NCBI GenBank assembly: GCA_937870795.1
Contig: CALMWS010000370.1
Coordinates: forward strand, 1-37,977
From: an uncultured Bacteroidota bacterium
Lineage (GTDB): Bacteria; Bacteroidota; Bacteroidia; Chitinophagales; Saprospiraceae
Length of the DNA: 37,977 nucleotides
Direction: 5' to 3'
Shown here: one piece after another, positions 9,316-18,262 of the stretch
Numbering within the stretch: the stretch's first letter is position 1
Layout of the letters: each line of letters opens with the position of its first letter
Made by a program: the position numbers and the translations under genes
Notes under the pieces: model-generated
Databases searched by the model: none
What the model was told of the DNA's origin: nothing
The model's input: only the letters and a program-made list of their open reading frames with translations

Positions 9316-10173
9316 ATGCCAGTCCTCAGGTACGGAGTATTGCTTTTACTTTTCATTTCCTCCTGTACATTTTCTGATAACGATAGCTTTGAACCGGCAT
9401 ATTTAATCCTGTCTGACCCCCAAATTACAGTACGCACAGATGAAGGTGCCCCCGTCAATGGCATTCAGGATGCATGGGTCTTTGCAGACGGACAGTTAAT
9501 CGGGGTTTTCCCCCTACCAGCCAAGGTGCCGCTGATTACTACCGGCAAGGCTATGCAAATCCAGATCAATGCAGGCGTAAAAGAGAACGCAGACAGAAAC
9601 ATTTCTGCCGAATATCCTTTTTTTACCCCTTTGGTCACAACTTTGACGCCTGAACCGGGTAAGGCTTACACCATTCCTCTCAACTACCAATACAAAGACG
9701 AGACTTATTTTGATTTTACAGAAGGCTTTGAAACTTCACTGCACTTACTGACCAACGATCTGGATGGCAATACCGAAACAAGGTTATCTATCACAAATGA
9801 AGATGCCGTATTCGGCAATAAATCGGGTTTGGTCAAACTTACCAGAGACAACGATGATGCTGAATTTACGCTTGAAAGTTTTTTAAGCAACAACAACAAT
9901 AAAAGAGGGGCGGTTTATCTGGAGTTCGACTACAAATCTGAAGAAGTCATATACGTGGGCACCCAACTCAATACCCAGGGTGCTGAGATCCTGCAATACA
10001 AAGTATTGTTGCTGCCTACGGATACCTGGAAAAGGGCATACATCAATTTTTCTGATGAAATCTCTGCGCCCAATGTTGTTTCTTACCGTCCGGTCTTTAG
10101 GGTAATCTTTGAAGATGACCAGAAAGAAGTTACCAAAACTTATTTCGACAATATCAAATTGGTACACTTCTGA
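9316..10173 (+). CDS. Lipoprotein with beta-sandwich-like C-terminal domain (unknown function), coupled to sugar transferase
   Basis: Predicted lipoprotein of 285 residues. The ATG at 9316 gives a short signal peptide with lipobox FISSC; an upstream in-frame ATG at 9274 would add 14 polar residues before it and is less likely. Residues about 28-120 form a beta-rich domain (PQITVRTDEGAPVNGIQDAWVF onwards). Residues about 145-285 look like a jelly-roll: DFTEGFETS, then YLEFDYKSEE, and a final FDNIKLVHF typical of carbohydrate-binding-like sandwiches. Its stop is 1 bp from the start of the polyprenyl-phosphate sugar transferase gene, so the two are almost certainly co-translated. A role in exopolysaccharide handling is inferred from this pairing; I do not recognise a named family. 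Confidence 0.82.
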   Translation: MPVLRYGVLLLLFISSCTFSDNDSFEPAYLILSDPQITVRTDEGAPVNGIQDAWVFADGQLIGVFPLPAKVPLITTGKAMQIQINAGVKENADRNISAEYPFFTPLVTTLTPEPGKAYTIPLNYQYKDETYFDFTEGFETSLHLLTNDLDGNTETRLSITNEDAVFGNKSGLVKLTRDNDDAEFTLESFLSNNNNKRGAVYLEFDYKSEEVIYVGTQLNTQGAEILQYKVLLLPTDTWKRAYINFSDEISAPNVVSYRPVFRVIFEDDQKEVTKTYFDNIKLVHF

Positions 10174-10174
10174 C

Positions 10175-11596
10175 ATGGCAAAAAATACCGCTGCTGGCCT
10201 CTTTATTTACAAATTCTTCGACATCTTGTCGGCCTTACTGGCATGGGCCCTGTTTTTTGTTCTCAGAAAACAAATAGAAAGTCCGGGGCTGGCTTTAGAC
10301 AAAATATTTCACGACAATAAACTAATCCTGGGCTTATTGCTTATACCCGGCTTTTGGTTTCTGCTGTACAACCTCATGGACAAGTACCGGGATATCTACA
10401 GGTACAGTAGGATCAATGTATTAAAACGCACCTTTGTTACTTCTCTCATTGGCTCTTTGATTTTGTTTTTTGCGGTGCTTTCTGATGACATCACCACCAC
10501 CCAAAACGGCTTCTTTACCTCATTTATCAAACTTTTCGTCATCCATTTTTCTTTCACTACCTTATTCAGGATGATCATCCTTACCTGGGCCAGCAAGCGA
10601 CTCAAATCGGGTAAGGTGAGTTACAATACCATCATCATCGGGGGTGATAAAAATGCGGTTGACTTGTACGAAGAAATCACCAGCAAACCTTATTCGCTGG
10701 GGCACAACTTTGTTGGGTTTATCGACTCCAACGGCAATTCCAAAAACCACCTTGAAAAGTACCTGCCCAAAAAAGGTAAAATTGCCAACCTTTCTGAAAT
10801 CATCGAAAGAGAGGGGGTGGAGGAAGTTATTGTAGCTGTAGAAACCTCTGAACACAGCAAGATCAAAGCCGTTTTTGATACCTTGTTTGATTATTCCGAC
10901 AGACTGTTGATCAAAATTATTCCCGATATGTACGACATCATGTTGGGTACCGTCAAAATGAACCACGTCTACGGTGCGGTACTGATTGAGATCGAACAAG
11001 ACCTCATGCCCCAATGGGAGCGCGTCATCAAACGAGTGATGGACCTGGTAGTCAGTGTCATTGCTTTGATCATTCTTTCACCGCTAATCCTGTATATTAT
11101 CATAAAGATAAAAGCCTCCTCATCCGGCCCTATTTTCTATAAACAACCCAGGGTTGGGCTGCATGGCAAGATTTTTAATATTCTCAAATTCAGATCCATG
11201 TATGTGGATGCAGAAAAAGCAGGGCCCCAGCTCTCCCATGAAAATGACAACAGGGTTACTCCCTGGGGTAGAATCATGCGCAAATACAGATTGGACGAGA
11301 TTCCGCAATTTATCAATGTATTAAAAGGCGAAATGGCACTGGTAGGTCCCCGACCCGAACGACAGTTTTACATCGACCAGATTATGAAGGAGGCTCCCCA
11401 CTACAAACATCTCCTCAAAGTGAGACCCGGAATTACATCATGGGGCCAGGTAAAATACGGCTATGCCTCCAATCTGCCCCAGATGATCCAGCGACTGAAG
11501 TTTGACATACTTTACATCGAAAACATGAGTCTTTCACTGGATTTTAAAATCATGATTTATACCGTGATGGTGTTGATCCAGGGCAGGGGTAAATAA
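10175..11596 (+). CDS. Undecaprenyl-phosphate sugar phosphotransferase (WcaJ/WbaP-type bacterial sugar transferase)
   Basis: Integral membrane initiating glycosyltransferase that moves a sugar-1-phosphate from a nucleotide sugar to undecaprenyl phosphate, starting exopolysaccharide or O-antigen repeat synthesis. It is 473 residues from ATG 10175. Four N-terminal membrane segments (about 10-140) precede a CoA-binding-like Rossmann domain (NTIIIGGDKNAVDLYEEI, 151-168). A fifth membrane segment follows at 287-310, then the catalytic domain with KFRSM (338-342), the catalytic D374-E375 in RLDEIPQF, and GPRPER (391-396). Family architecture is complete. The start lies 1 bp after the upstream lipoprotein stop. 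No other polysaccharide genes are adjacent, so the polymer is unknown. Confidence 0.95.
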   Translation: MAKNTAAGLFIYKFFDILSALLAWALFFVLRKQIESPGLALDKIFHDNKLILGLLLIPGFWFLLYNLMDKYRDIYRYSRINVLKRTFVTSLIGSLILFFAVLSDDITTTQNGFFTSFIKLFVIHFSFTTLFRMIILTWASKRLKSGKVSYNTIIIGGDKNAVDLYEEITSKPYSLGHNFVGFIDSNGNSKNHLEKYLPKKGKIANLSEIIEREGVEEVIVAVETSEHSKIKAVFDTLFDYSDRLLIKIIPDMYDIMLGTVKMNHVYGAVLIEIEQDLMPQWERVIKRVMDLVVSVIALIILSPLILYIIIKIKASSSGPIFYKQPRVGLHGKIFNILKFRSMYVDAEKAGPQLSHENDNRVTPWGRIMRKYRLDEIPQFINVLKGEMALVGPRPERQFYIDQIMKEAPHYKHLLKVRPGITSWGQVKYGYASNLPQMIQRLKFDILYIENMSLSLDFKIMIYTVMVLIQGRGK

Positions 11597-11627
11597 AAAA
11601 AAACATGCTTTCCCCATTGCATGGGTA

Positions 11628-11657
11628 TTGCCTAATTCAGGTCTTTGCCTATATTTG
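11628..11657 (+). promoter_or_regulatory. Candidate Bacteroidota promoter for the DUF1761 gene
   Basis: TTG (11628-11630), 19-nt spacer, then TATATTTG (11650-11657), an exact TANNTTTG. The expected start of transcription is near 11664, about 22 nt before the ATG at 11686. Confidence 0.65.
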
Positions 11658-11685
11658 ATTCATTTATCAATCAAAATCTTATGCA

Positions 11686-12189
11686 ATGAATTCAACCCTT
11701 TTAACTTTTCTTACAGCCTTGATCCCTCTATTGGTGGGCTTTTTGTATTACAGTCCCAAGACCTTTGCCAATATCTGGATGAAGGAGGCTGGGGTAGAGG
11801 CATCCAAATTGCAGTCAGGCAACATGGCCATGATCTTTGGCATGACGTATGTGTTTTCGCTTATGCTGTCTTTTTTTCTGCAATCGATGGTCATTCACCA
11901 GTTCCACATCAATTCTATCGTATTCAATGAACCTGGTTTTGGCGATGCCAACTCTCAGGTCATGATGGATGTCAAATCATTTATGGACAAGTATGGCAAC
12001 AATTTCAGAACCTTTGGCCACGGTGCTTTGCATGGTTTTATTTCTTCGGTTTTTGTTGTTTTACCGGTAGTAGGTATCAATGCCTTATTTGAGCGCAGAA
12101 GTTGGAAATACATCATGCTGCATTGGGGCTATTGGGCCATTACGCTGGTACTGATGGGTGGTTTGATTTGTGCATACCAGACCATATAA
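11686..12189 (+). CDS. DUF1761 domain-containing membrane protein
   Basis: Small inner-membrane protein of 167 residues with about four hydrophobic helices (about 5-20, 47-70, 112-130, 145-165). The opening LVGFLYYSPKTFANIWMKEAG matches the DUF1761 pattern of a helix followed by WYSP-like and W-M-K-x-x-G residues. The family has no established function that I know. It is monocistronic, with its own near-consensus promoter and a strong terminator right after it, and converges on the amidohydrolase gene. An upstream overlapping frame from 11628 is out of frame and rejected. Confidence 0.85.
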   Translation: MNSTLLTFLTALIPLLVGFLYYSPKTFANIWMKEAGVEASKLQSGNMAMIFGMTYVFSLMLSFFLQSMVIHQFHINSIVFNEPGFGDANSQVMMDVKSFMDKYGNNFRTFGHGALHGFISSVFVVLPVVGINALFERRSWKYIMLHWGYWAITLVLMGGLICAYQTI

Positions 12190-12204
12190 TCGCGATTACA
12201 TAAA

Positions 12205-12234
12205 ATAAAAAAAGGGGCTTGCCCCTTTTTTTAT
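12205..12234. terminator. Bidirectional intrinsic terminator, identical to that at 5021-5050
   Basis: AAAAAAAGGGG (12207-12217), loop CTTG, CCCCTTTTTTT (12222-12232). It separates convergent genes and contains the stop codon of the minus-strand amidohydrolase. All 30 bases match the copy at 5021-5050. Confidence 0.9.
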
Positions 12235-13784
12235 TCCTCTCTTGCTTTTTTCACCATTGCTCTGACATCAGCCAGTAATTTTTTTGCGTCGTAAATGATG
12301 CCGTCTTTGATGGTATAATCTACTCCTCCGGCCCTTACTTCTTCATTGTTTTCATCCAGCTCCGGTGTGCCGGTGCCGTATAGGTATTTGAGATTGATCA
12401 GAGGGTTTTTTCGAATCAGTATGATGTCTGCTTTTTTATTGACCTCAATGCTGCCGAGTTCGCGGTCAGCACCCAGTGCTTCGGCACCCTTGAGCGTGGC
12501 CGCCCTGATCACCTCCAGTGGATGAAAGCCGGCTTCTCTTAGCAATTCCAATTCACGGATGTAACCAAAGCCATACAGTTGATAAATAAATCCTGCATCT
12601 GAACCGGCAGTAACACGCCCGCCCCGATTTTTGTACTCATTGACAAATTTCATCCAGAGTTGATAGTTTTCTTTCCAGGCTACCTCCTGCTCCGTACCCC
12701 AATTGAACCAATATGAGCCGTGAGAGACCCTGCTGGGTGCATAAAATTTCCATAAGGAGGGCAGGGTATAGTCTTTGTGCCAATCGGCATTTCGAGCCCT
12801 CATGAGATCGCGGTTGGCTTCGTAAATATTGAAGGTTGGGTCGAGCGTAAAGTCGAGCGCCAGCAATTTGTCCATAACCAGCTTCCATCTATCGCTGCCG
12901 GGCTGAGCGGCTTGTTTCCACAACTTGCCGGCTTCCTCAAAGCGATGTTGTTCATTGTTGTAATTGTAATCTCCGGGATAATTCTGGATGGTACGATCTT
13001 CAAAGAGCGCCTCAGGGAGTCCGTACCAATGTTCCATACTTGTAAGACCCGCTTCCGCAGAAGCCAATACATTCATCCGGGCAACTTCAAGTTGTGCGTG
13101 GTGGCAGGCCGACCGCAGTCCAAGCATTTTGTTTTCTCTAAGTGCAGCTGCAAAAATGGTAGGAGGAGCACCAAAAAATTTAATGCCATCTGCTCCTTTT
13201 TTTGCGTTCTCCCTTACCCAGGCTACAGCTTCATCTTCAGTGGTGATGGCTTTGTCCCTGCCCTGACCAAAGGTGGTATAACAAAAAATACGGGGGGCGG
13301 TGATTTCATTTTTGGCACTTTTTTGTTTGTGGTCCAGGTTCCATTCTATGCCATTGCCACTGCCCGGATCCCGCACCGTTGTGATGCCGTGACCCAGCCA
13401 TAATTTAAACACGTATTCAGAGGGAGTGCCCTGCGATTTGCCACCTATGTGTCCGTGCATATCCACAAAGCCAGGAAGGGCATACATGTCGCTGCAATCC
13501 ATCACCTCATCTCCCGCATTTGCTTTGGGCCTCGACTTTTCTTCGATGGCTACACCCGGATAACCTACCATCTTGATTTCTGCTATTCTATTGCCCTCAA
13601 TGACTATGTCTACAGGGCCATAGGGCGGAGCCCCCGTGCTGTTGATCAGGGTCAGCCCCCTCAATATCAGGCGGTTAAATGGTCCTTTGCCTTCTTTTAT
13701 TAGGGGAGCACTTTCCACTTGAGCATTGATATATAGATTAATACATATAAAAGATATTATTAATATAAGTATTTTTTTAGCCAT
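12231..13784 (-). CDS. Exported amidohydrolase family protein
   Basis: Metal-dependent hydrolase of the amidohydrolase superfamily, 517 residues, with a signal peptide (AKKILILIISFICINLYINA, cleavage near residue 21), so it acts in the periplasm or outside. The first metal site is H110 and H112 in GFVDMHGHIGG. Further conserved elements are GADGIKFFGAPP, the HHAQ segment, SMEHWYG, and the final metal Asp in TAGSDAGF. It ends with the usual EALGADRELGSIEVNKKADIILI barrel-to-sandwich return. This resembles imidazolonepropionase/prolidase-like amidohydrolases, but the substrate cannot be assigned. It converges on the DUF1761 gene and its stop lies in the shared terminator. Confidence 0.92.
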   Translation of the reverse strand: MAKKILILIISFICINLYINAQVESAPLIKEGKGPFNRLILRGLTLINSTGAPPYGPVDIVIEGNRIAEIKMVGYPGVAIEEKSRPKANAGDEVMDCSDMYALPGFVDMHGHIGGKSQGTPSEYVFKLWLGHGITTVRDPGSGNGIEWNLDHKQKSAKNEITAPRIFCYTTFGQGRDKAITTEDEAVAWVRENAKKGADGIKFFGAPPTIFAAALRENKMLGLRSACHHAQLEVARMNVLASAEAGLTSMEHWYGLPEALFEDRTIQNYPGDYNYNNEQHRFEEAGKLWKQAAQPGSDRWKLVMDKLLALDFTLDPTFNIYEANRDLMRARNADWHKDYTLPSLWKFYAPSRVSHGSYWFNWGTEQEVAWKENYQLWMKFVNEYKNRGGRVTAGSDAGFIYQLYGFGYIRELELLREAGFHPLEVIRAATLKGAEALGADRELGSIEVNKKADIILIRKNPLINLKYLYGTGTPELDENNEEVRAGGVDYTIKDGIIYDAKKLLADVRAMVKKAREE

Positions 13785-13953
13785 ACCACCAAATTTTATG
13801 CGAAAGATAAGGATTTATCAAGGCGCTGCTGGCACTTTCTTTGGTTAAAGAGGTGAAGTGAATAATTTTATATGGTTGATTTTGATGACCGCCAACAGGT
13901 CTCCAACTGCCATTAATCGCTGATTTTTAGGCCTTTTATTGCTTCGATTTCCG

Positions 13954-13961
13954 TACTTTTG
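13954..13961 (+). promoter_or_regulatory. Candidate -7 box for the saccharopine dehydrogenase-like gene
   Basis: TACTTTTG matches TANNTTTG exactly and lies 23 nt before the ATG at 13985. No clear TTG -33 element is visible at 19-21 nt upstream. Confidence 0.45.
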
Positions 13962-13984
13962 CAGTCCTAATTGAATTTAACCAA

Positions 13985-15130
13985 ATGAAAGCAACCATTT
14001 TTATAGCAGGGGCCGGTGGTATTGGCCAGGCAGTAGCGCTTATTATATCTGAATACAATATTTTTCAGGCCGATATTATTTTTGGTGATATTTCTCAAAA
14101 AGCCATCGATGATGCCATCTACTTTGTGAAAGAAGGCACTTCTCACCCGGTCCATGTTTCCGGTGTACTCATGGATAAAAATGGCGACTATGACAACCTC
14201 GTTCCTGTCCTTGAAAAATCTGATGTTCTCCTCGATTGTCTGCCTGGCAGCCTGGCACCCAAAATGGCGGCACTGGCCAAACAATGCAGCTGTCATTACG
14301 CTAACCTCACAGAATACGTTTCTGAAACCAACCAGATCAAATCCATTGCAGAGGATGCAGACACCGCCTTTGTACTTCAAACCGGTCTGGCACCCGGCTT
14401 TATCAATGTACTGGCCTGTAAGCTGTACGAACAGTTCCGCGAAAAGTACGACAACGACATGCTGGAGGAAATGACCATGAAAGTGGGGGCACTTCCGCAA
14501 AATGCTTGCCACCCGCATTATTATGCCTTTACCTGGAGTCCTATTGGTGTAGCCACCGAATACTTAAAAAATGCCGTCATTGTTGACAACTACAAGCAAA
14601 CAGAAGTAGCTGCACTGAGTGATACCGAGTCATTGATCATCAATGGCGACCGTTTTGAAGACAATTATACCTCAGGAGGTGCAGCCAACCTACCCGAAGC
14701 ATTTTCTGGAAAGATCAAAAAACTGCATTACAAAACCCTCCGCCAGCCTGGCCACTACCAATGGGTAAAGAGGCAGCTGGAAACCATTCCGGAAGGCCTC
14801 GATAAGATCGCCACGCTCGAAAAAATAATGCTCGACAACATCCCATCGGTTGAAAATGACATGGTGGTCATTTATGCATCTGTCGAAGGATTTGATAATT
14901 CCGGCAGAAGGAGAAAAATCGAGAAAGCTTACAAAATTACGCCTGTAGTCATTGGCAAAAGGGCACTCAGAGCCATTCAAACCACCACTGCAGCTCCCAT
15001 GTGCGAAATGGCTTACATGATGCTGAGTAAAAAATGGAAAGGCCTGATTCAACAAAGTGATGTACCCACTTCTGAATTTTTGAATGGTCCGTTTGTTGCC
15101 AGGATCTATGGCAGTTTTGAAGACCATTGA
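13985..15130 (+). CDS. Saccharopine dehydrogenase family protein
   Basis: Predicted cytoplasmic NAD(P)-dependent oxidoreductase, 381 residues. The Rossmann fold opens at the very N terminus (MKATIFIAGAGGIGQAVALI), and DCLPGSLAPKMAALAKQ plus AFVLQTGLAPGFINVLA fit the saccharopine dehydrogenase N-terminal and substrate-side regions. The C-terminal half includes a conserved TTAAPMCEMAYMML stretch. Family members act in lysine metabolism, but many Bacteroidota homologues are uncharacterised, so the reaction is left open. A quinone oxidoreductase-like gene follows 78 bp downstream on the same strand but has its own -7 box. Confidence 0.88.
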   Translation: MKATIFIAGAGGIGQAVALIISEYNIFQADIIFGDISQKAIDDAIYFVKEGTSHPVHVSGVLMDKNGDYDNLVPVLEKSDVLLDCLPGSLAPKMAALAKQCSCHYANLTEYVSETNQIKSIAEDADTAFVLQTGLAPGFINVLACKLYEQFREKYDNDMLEEMTMKVGALPQNACHPHYYAFTWSPIGVATEYLKNAVIVDNYKQTEVAALSDTESLIINGDRFEDNYTSGGAANLPEAFSGKIKKLHYKTLRQPGHYQWVKRQLETIPEGLDKIATLEKIMLDNIPSVENDMVVIYASVEGFDNSGRRRKIEKAYKITPVVIGKRALRAIQTTTAAPMCEMAYMMLSKKWKGLIQQSDVPTSEFLNGPFVARIYGSFEDH

Positions 15131-15157
15131 TCGCTTAACCAACTCATTTCTTTGCTT

Positions 15158-15165
15158 TATCTTTG
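15158..15165 (+). promoter_or_regulatory. Candidate -7 box for the quinone oxidoreductase-like gene
   Basis: TATCTTTG is an exact TANNTTTG match. The predicted leader to the ATG at 15209 is about 37 nt. No convincing -33 element is seen. Confidence 0.4.
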
Positions 15166-15208
15166 AGTCAGCAAGCCACAATGTTGTGTCTTGCCTAATC
15201 GACTTGTG

Positions 15209-16231
15209 ATGAAGCAATGGGTATTGACAAAATTTGGTGCTGCGCGCTCCGTCTTTCAGTTAAAAGAATCAGAAACGCCCAGGCCGGGTCCTGGCCAGGT
15301 GCTGATCAAGGTGAGCCATTCAGGTATCAATTTCGCAGATATTGTGGCCAGAAACGGGCTCTATGATGAGGCCCCCAAACCGCCTTGCGTCATAGGTTAT
15401 GATGTTTCAGGCATGGTAGAAGCAGTGGGCGAAGGGGTGACCGATCTGGTTGAAGGTAGCAGGGTTTTTGCACTTACCCGTTTTGGTGGCTATGCCTCTC
15501 ATGTGGTGGTGCCTCGCTCGAGTGTAGCCGCAGTGCCTGTCAATGTCAGCATGGAGGAAGCCACAGCTTTGGCTACACAGGCTTGTACGGCTTACCATTG
15601 CAGCATGGAGCTCACCCAACTCCATCCGGGCGACGTAGTGCTGGTGCAGGCTGCTGCAGGCGGCGTGGGCAGCATGATCGTACAAATGGCCAAACAACGC
15701 GGCTGTTTTGTCTATGGCACCGCCTCTTCTTCCAAGCAGTCATTTTTAAAAGAATTGGGTGTTGACCATGCCATTGACTATACGAAAGAAGATTTTGCCA
15801 ATGTGATCAAGGCGGGACCACATAAAAAAGTAGATGTTGTGTTTGACAATTTAGGGGGAAGCGAATTTAAAAAAGCCATGTCTTTGATCGGCCCATGCGG
15901 AAAAATGATTTGTTATGGGGCTACCGAACAAATCAAAGCAGCTACCAATAAATTGAGCCTCTTGTCACTGGCCTATGGTTTTGGCTTGTTTTCTCCTATT
16001 CCGATGCTCATGCAATCCAAATCCATCCTCATGGTCAACATGCTGGTATTGGCCGACAACAAACCACAACTTTTTCAGCACCATCTGGAAGCAGTAGCTT
16101 CTTTGGCCGCCGGCGGTAAAATAGTGCCCCATGTTTCCAAAGTTTTTGATTTTAAGGATATTGCCCTGGCCCACGAATTTGTAGAATCCCGTCAATCTAC
16201 TGGCAAAGTGGCCCTGAGCTGGTCGGAATAA
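15209..16231 (+). CDS. Zinc-binding dehydrogenase / NADPH:quinone oxidoreductase-like MDR protein
   Basis: Cytoplasmic medium-chain dehydrogenase/reductase, 340 residues from ATG 15209; the frame can be extended to a TTG at 15191 but MKQWVLTKFG is the natural start. The GroES-like half contains the signature SHSGINFADIVARNGLY and PPCVIGYDVSGMVEAVG. The NADPH site is VLVQAAAGGVGSMIVQMAKQ, followed by GTASSSKQSFLKELGVDHAIDY. The usual structural-zinc Cys cluster is absent, as in the quinone oxidoreductase (zeta-crystallin) branch, and the C terminus ends SRQSTGKVALSW. It probably reduces quinones or enals; the substrate is unknown. Confidence 0.92.
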   Translation: MKQWVLTKFGAARSVFQLKESETPRPGPGQVLIKVSHSGINFADIVARNGLYDEAPKPPCVIGYDVSGMVEAVGEGVTDLVEGSRVFALTRFGGYASHVVVPRSSVAAVPVNVSMEEATALATQACTAYHCSMELTQLHPGDVVLVQAAAGGVGSMIVQMAKQRGCFVYGTASSSKQSFLKELGVDHAIDYTKEDFANVIKAGPHKKVDVVFDNLGGSEFKKAMSLIGPCGKMICYGATEQIKAATNKLSLLSLAYGFGLFSPIPMLMQSKSILMVNMLVLADNKPQLFQHHLEAVASLAAGGKIVPHVSKVFDFKDIALAHEFVESRQSTGKVALSWSE

Positions 16232-16285
16232 TGTCGTTTTGGAGCAATATTTACCCTTTCTGATTTAAGGTTGAATACAATTTGA

Positions 16286-16293
16286 TATATTTG
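16286..16293 (+). promoter_or_regulatory. Candidate -7 box for the T9SS-type repeat protein
   Basis: TATATTTG, exact TANNTTTG, 17 nt before the ATG at 16311. No clear TTG lies at the optimal -33 distance. Confidence 0.4.
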
Positions 16294-16310
16294 ATCATTA
16301 AACAAAATGT

Positions 16311-18260
16311 ATGGCCCTCAAAGTCCGGACCCTGTTATTGCTATGTTGGTTGCCTATGGCAATTCAGGCTCAGGTCGATACATGTGGCTGTGAAAAAAAA
16401 GAACTCAACACCATCTGCCACCTGTCTGTCAAGGATTTTTGCTACAACGTGGATGGTTGCCAACATACACTCGATGGTGAATTTATGGCAGGCTCTCTTG
16501 CCCTCAAATTAAAAAACCCCAAAAACTTTGGTTCCATGGGCATTTCAGAGTGCGGCATCAATATCAAACGCATGCCACCATTTTCGCAGGCTCGCGAAAT
16601 CGATGATGCGGGCTGTGATATCTTTTTTGTGGGAAGCTTTGCCGTTGATACCCTCAACTACAGGATCAATTCCGACAAAACGTCTGTTCCCAACTTTATG
16701 CTGGAAGCCATCCGCTCCTGGTCGATGGCCTGTGACCGGAATCTGGTGGTGGTGGCGCAGGCAGAAGCAAAGCCCTGGGGCTATGTGGTGCAAAATAAAA
16801 ATGTCAATCCCAATACGGCTATTTCTGACCCATCCAAGTTTTCTATCTTCAACGGCATCTTCGGCAGCTTGCAGGAGTTTAAACAGGGTGGCACTTACCA
16901 GGGTGTCATTACCCAACAACCATCAACTGGAACGGAAATTTTAGCCAAGGATGCCAACGGCAGACCAACTGTTGCTTTTGATGTGGCTACCAAAGATCTG
17001 ATTCTCGGAGATATTGGCATCCTTTGCGGCATTGCAGGCTTTTTATCCAATGGCAACCAGATTCGCTCCAGCAACGACAATGATATTCTGGCCGGAAATA
17101 TCTTTGCCCTGGGTTGTAAAATCAACCAGGGTACTAAATTTACGGAGGACGTAATTTACAAATGTGAGGGCGAAATTTTTACTGCACCCAACGGCCTCGT
17201 TTTTCAACAGCCGGGCATATTCGTGGATAAATTTGTTACCGACAAGGGCTGCGATTCACTGCACTACACCAAAATTTTAGACTACAAAAAATCGGTCACC
17301 TATTTTGATAAATTGCAATGCAAAGGAGACAGCAGCAGCTACCAGATAGGCAATTATACTTTCAATGAAAATTTTCCTACGGGTACGGCTTTATTTACTG
17401 ATGTCCATGGCTGTGATTCCGTTATCAACGTAAGGCTCAACTATTTTGCCAATACGAGCTACACTTTTGCTGATACAGTATGCGCAGAGTCGGGCTTTAT
17501 CTTTAGCGCGGGACCGGAAATCTACAGCCTCACCAAGCCCTCAGGGACTACCCACATCAAAAATGTTTTGGGCTGCGATTCTGCCATTCATGTAAATATC
17601 CTTTACATCCACGCGGATTCTACTACCCTTGCCGACACCATTTGTTATCACGATTCTCTCTTGTACAACAATGAATACCTTTTTCCAGACCAAAAGTACA
17701 AGTTCAGGTACCCCTCAAAAAATCCCTGTGACTCTATAGTAACCATTTTTTTGGAATCCTATAATAAACCGGATTATGAGTTGGAAAGCCCCATCGTCCT
17801 TGACCTCTACGGCGGCCACCAATTTCAAAACAAAGTGGATGAGCCCCTGGAAATTGAATGGCAAAATGACCCCGGACTGAGCTGCCTCAATTGCCCCAAT
17901 CCTTATTACAAACCGGTCGAATTTTCAGAGTTGCTCCCGGGCAAAATTATCGATGGCTTTCAGTGCCATTATCCATTTGGCATTGAAGTAGGGTATAAGT
18001 GTGATCCCGTCCTGCCCAATATCATATCTACTGCCAGCCAGGGCGTGGAAAGTGAATTCAGGTGGATAACCCAGTGCCCGGTCAAAAATTTTACTATGCG
18101 CATTTATGACAGGTGGGGCAATGTTATGTTCCATAGCAGCGATGCTGCTCTCGGCTGGAATCCTACCCAGGTGGTTCCCGGCGTTTATACCTACGTCATC
18201 GAATTTGAAGACATCGTTGGTCCGCAGTATAAAACCGGGGATATTACGGTAGTGAGGTAA
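16311..18260 (+). CDS. T9SS-type secreted protein with CDS repeats and gliding-motility-associated C-terminal domain
   Basis: Exported protein of 649 residues with signal peptide (cleavage near residue 20, IQAQ). A Cys-containing N-terminal region (about 22-270) that I cannot name is followed by four repeats carrying (G)CDS at residues 313, 367, 421 and 473, spaced 54, 54 and 52. Each repeat has the pattern of a Cys about 20-30 residues earlier and a hydrophobic strand after CDS. The last about 70 residues (FTMRIYDRWGNVMF, GW, PGVYTYVIEF, ending GDITVV) fit the CHU_C/gliding motility-associated domain used by the type IX secretion system. It is probably cell-surface or released. It ends 2 bp from the convergent symporter gene. 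Confidence 0.88.
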   Translation: MALKVRTLLLLCWLPMAIQAQVDTCGCEKKELNTICHLSVKDFCYNVDGCQHTLDGEFMAGSLALKLKNPKNFGSMGISECGINIKRMPPFSQAREIDDAGCDIFFVGSFAVDTLNYRINSDKTSVPNFMLEAIRSWSMACDRNLVVVAQAEAKPWGYVVQNKNVNPNTAISDPSKFSIFNGIFGSLQEFKQGGTYQGVITQQPSTGTEILAKDANGRPTVAFDVATKDLILGDIGILCGIAGFLSNGNQIRSSNDNDILAGNIFALGCKINQGTKFTEDVIYKCEGEIFTAPNGLVFQQPGIFVDKFVTDKGCDSLHYTKILDYKKSVTYFDKLQCKGDSSSYQIGNYTFNENFPTGTALFTDVHGCDSVINVRLNYFANTSYTFADTVCAESGFIFSAGPEIYSLTKPSGTTHIKNVLGCDSAIHVNILYIHADSTTLADTICYHDSLLYNNEYLFPDQKYKFRYPSKNPCDSIVTIFLESYNKPDYELESPIVLDLYGGHQFQNKVDEPLEIEWQNDPGLSCLNCPNPYYKPVEFSELLPGKIIDGFQCHYPFGIEVGYKCDPVLPNIISTASQGVESEFRWITQCPVKNFTMRIYDRWGNVMFHSSDAALGWNPTQVVPGVYTYVIEFEDIVGPQYKTGDITVVR

Positions 18261-18262
18261 AC

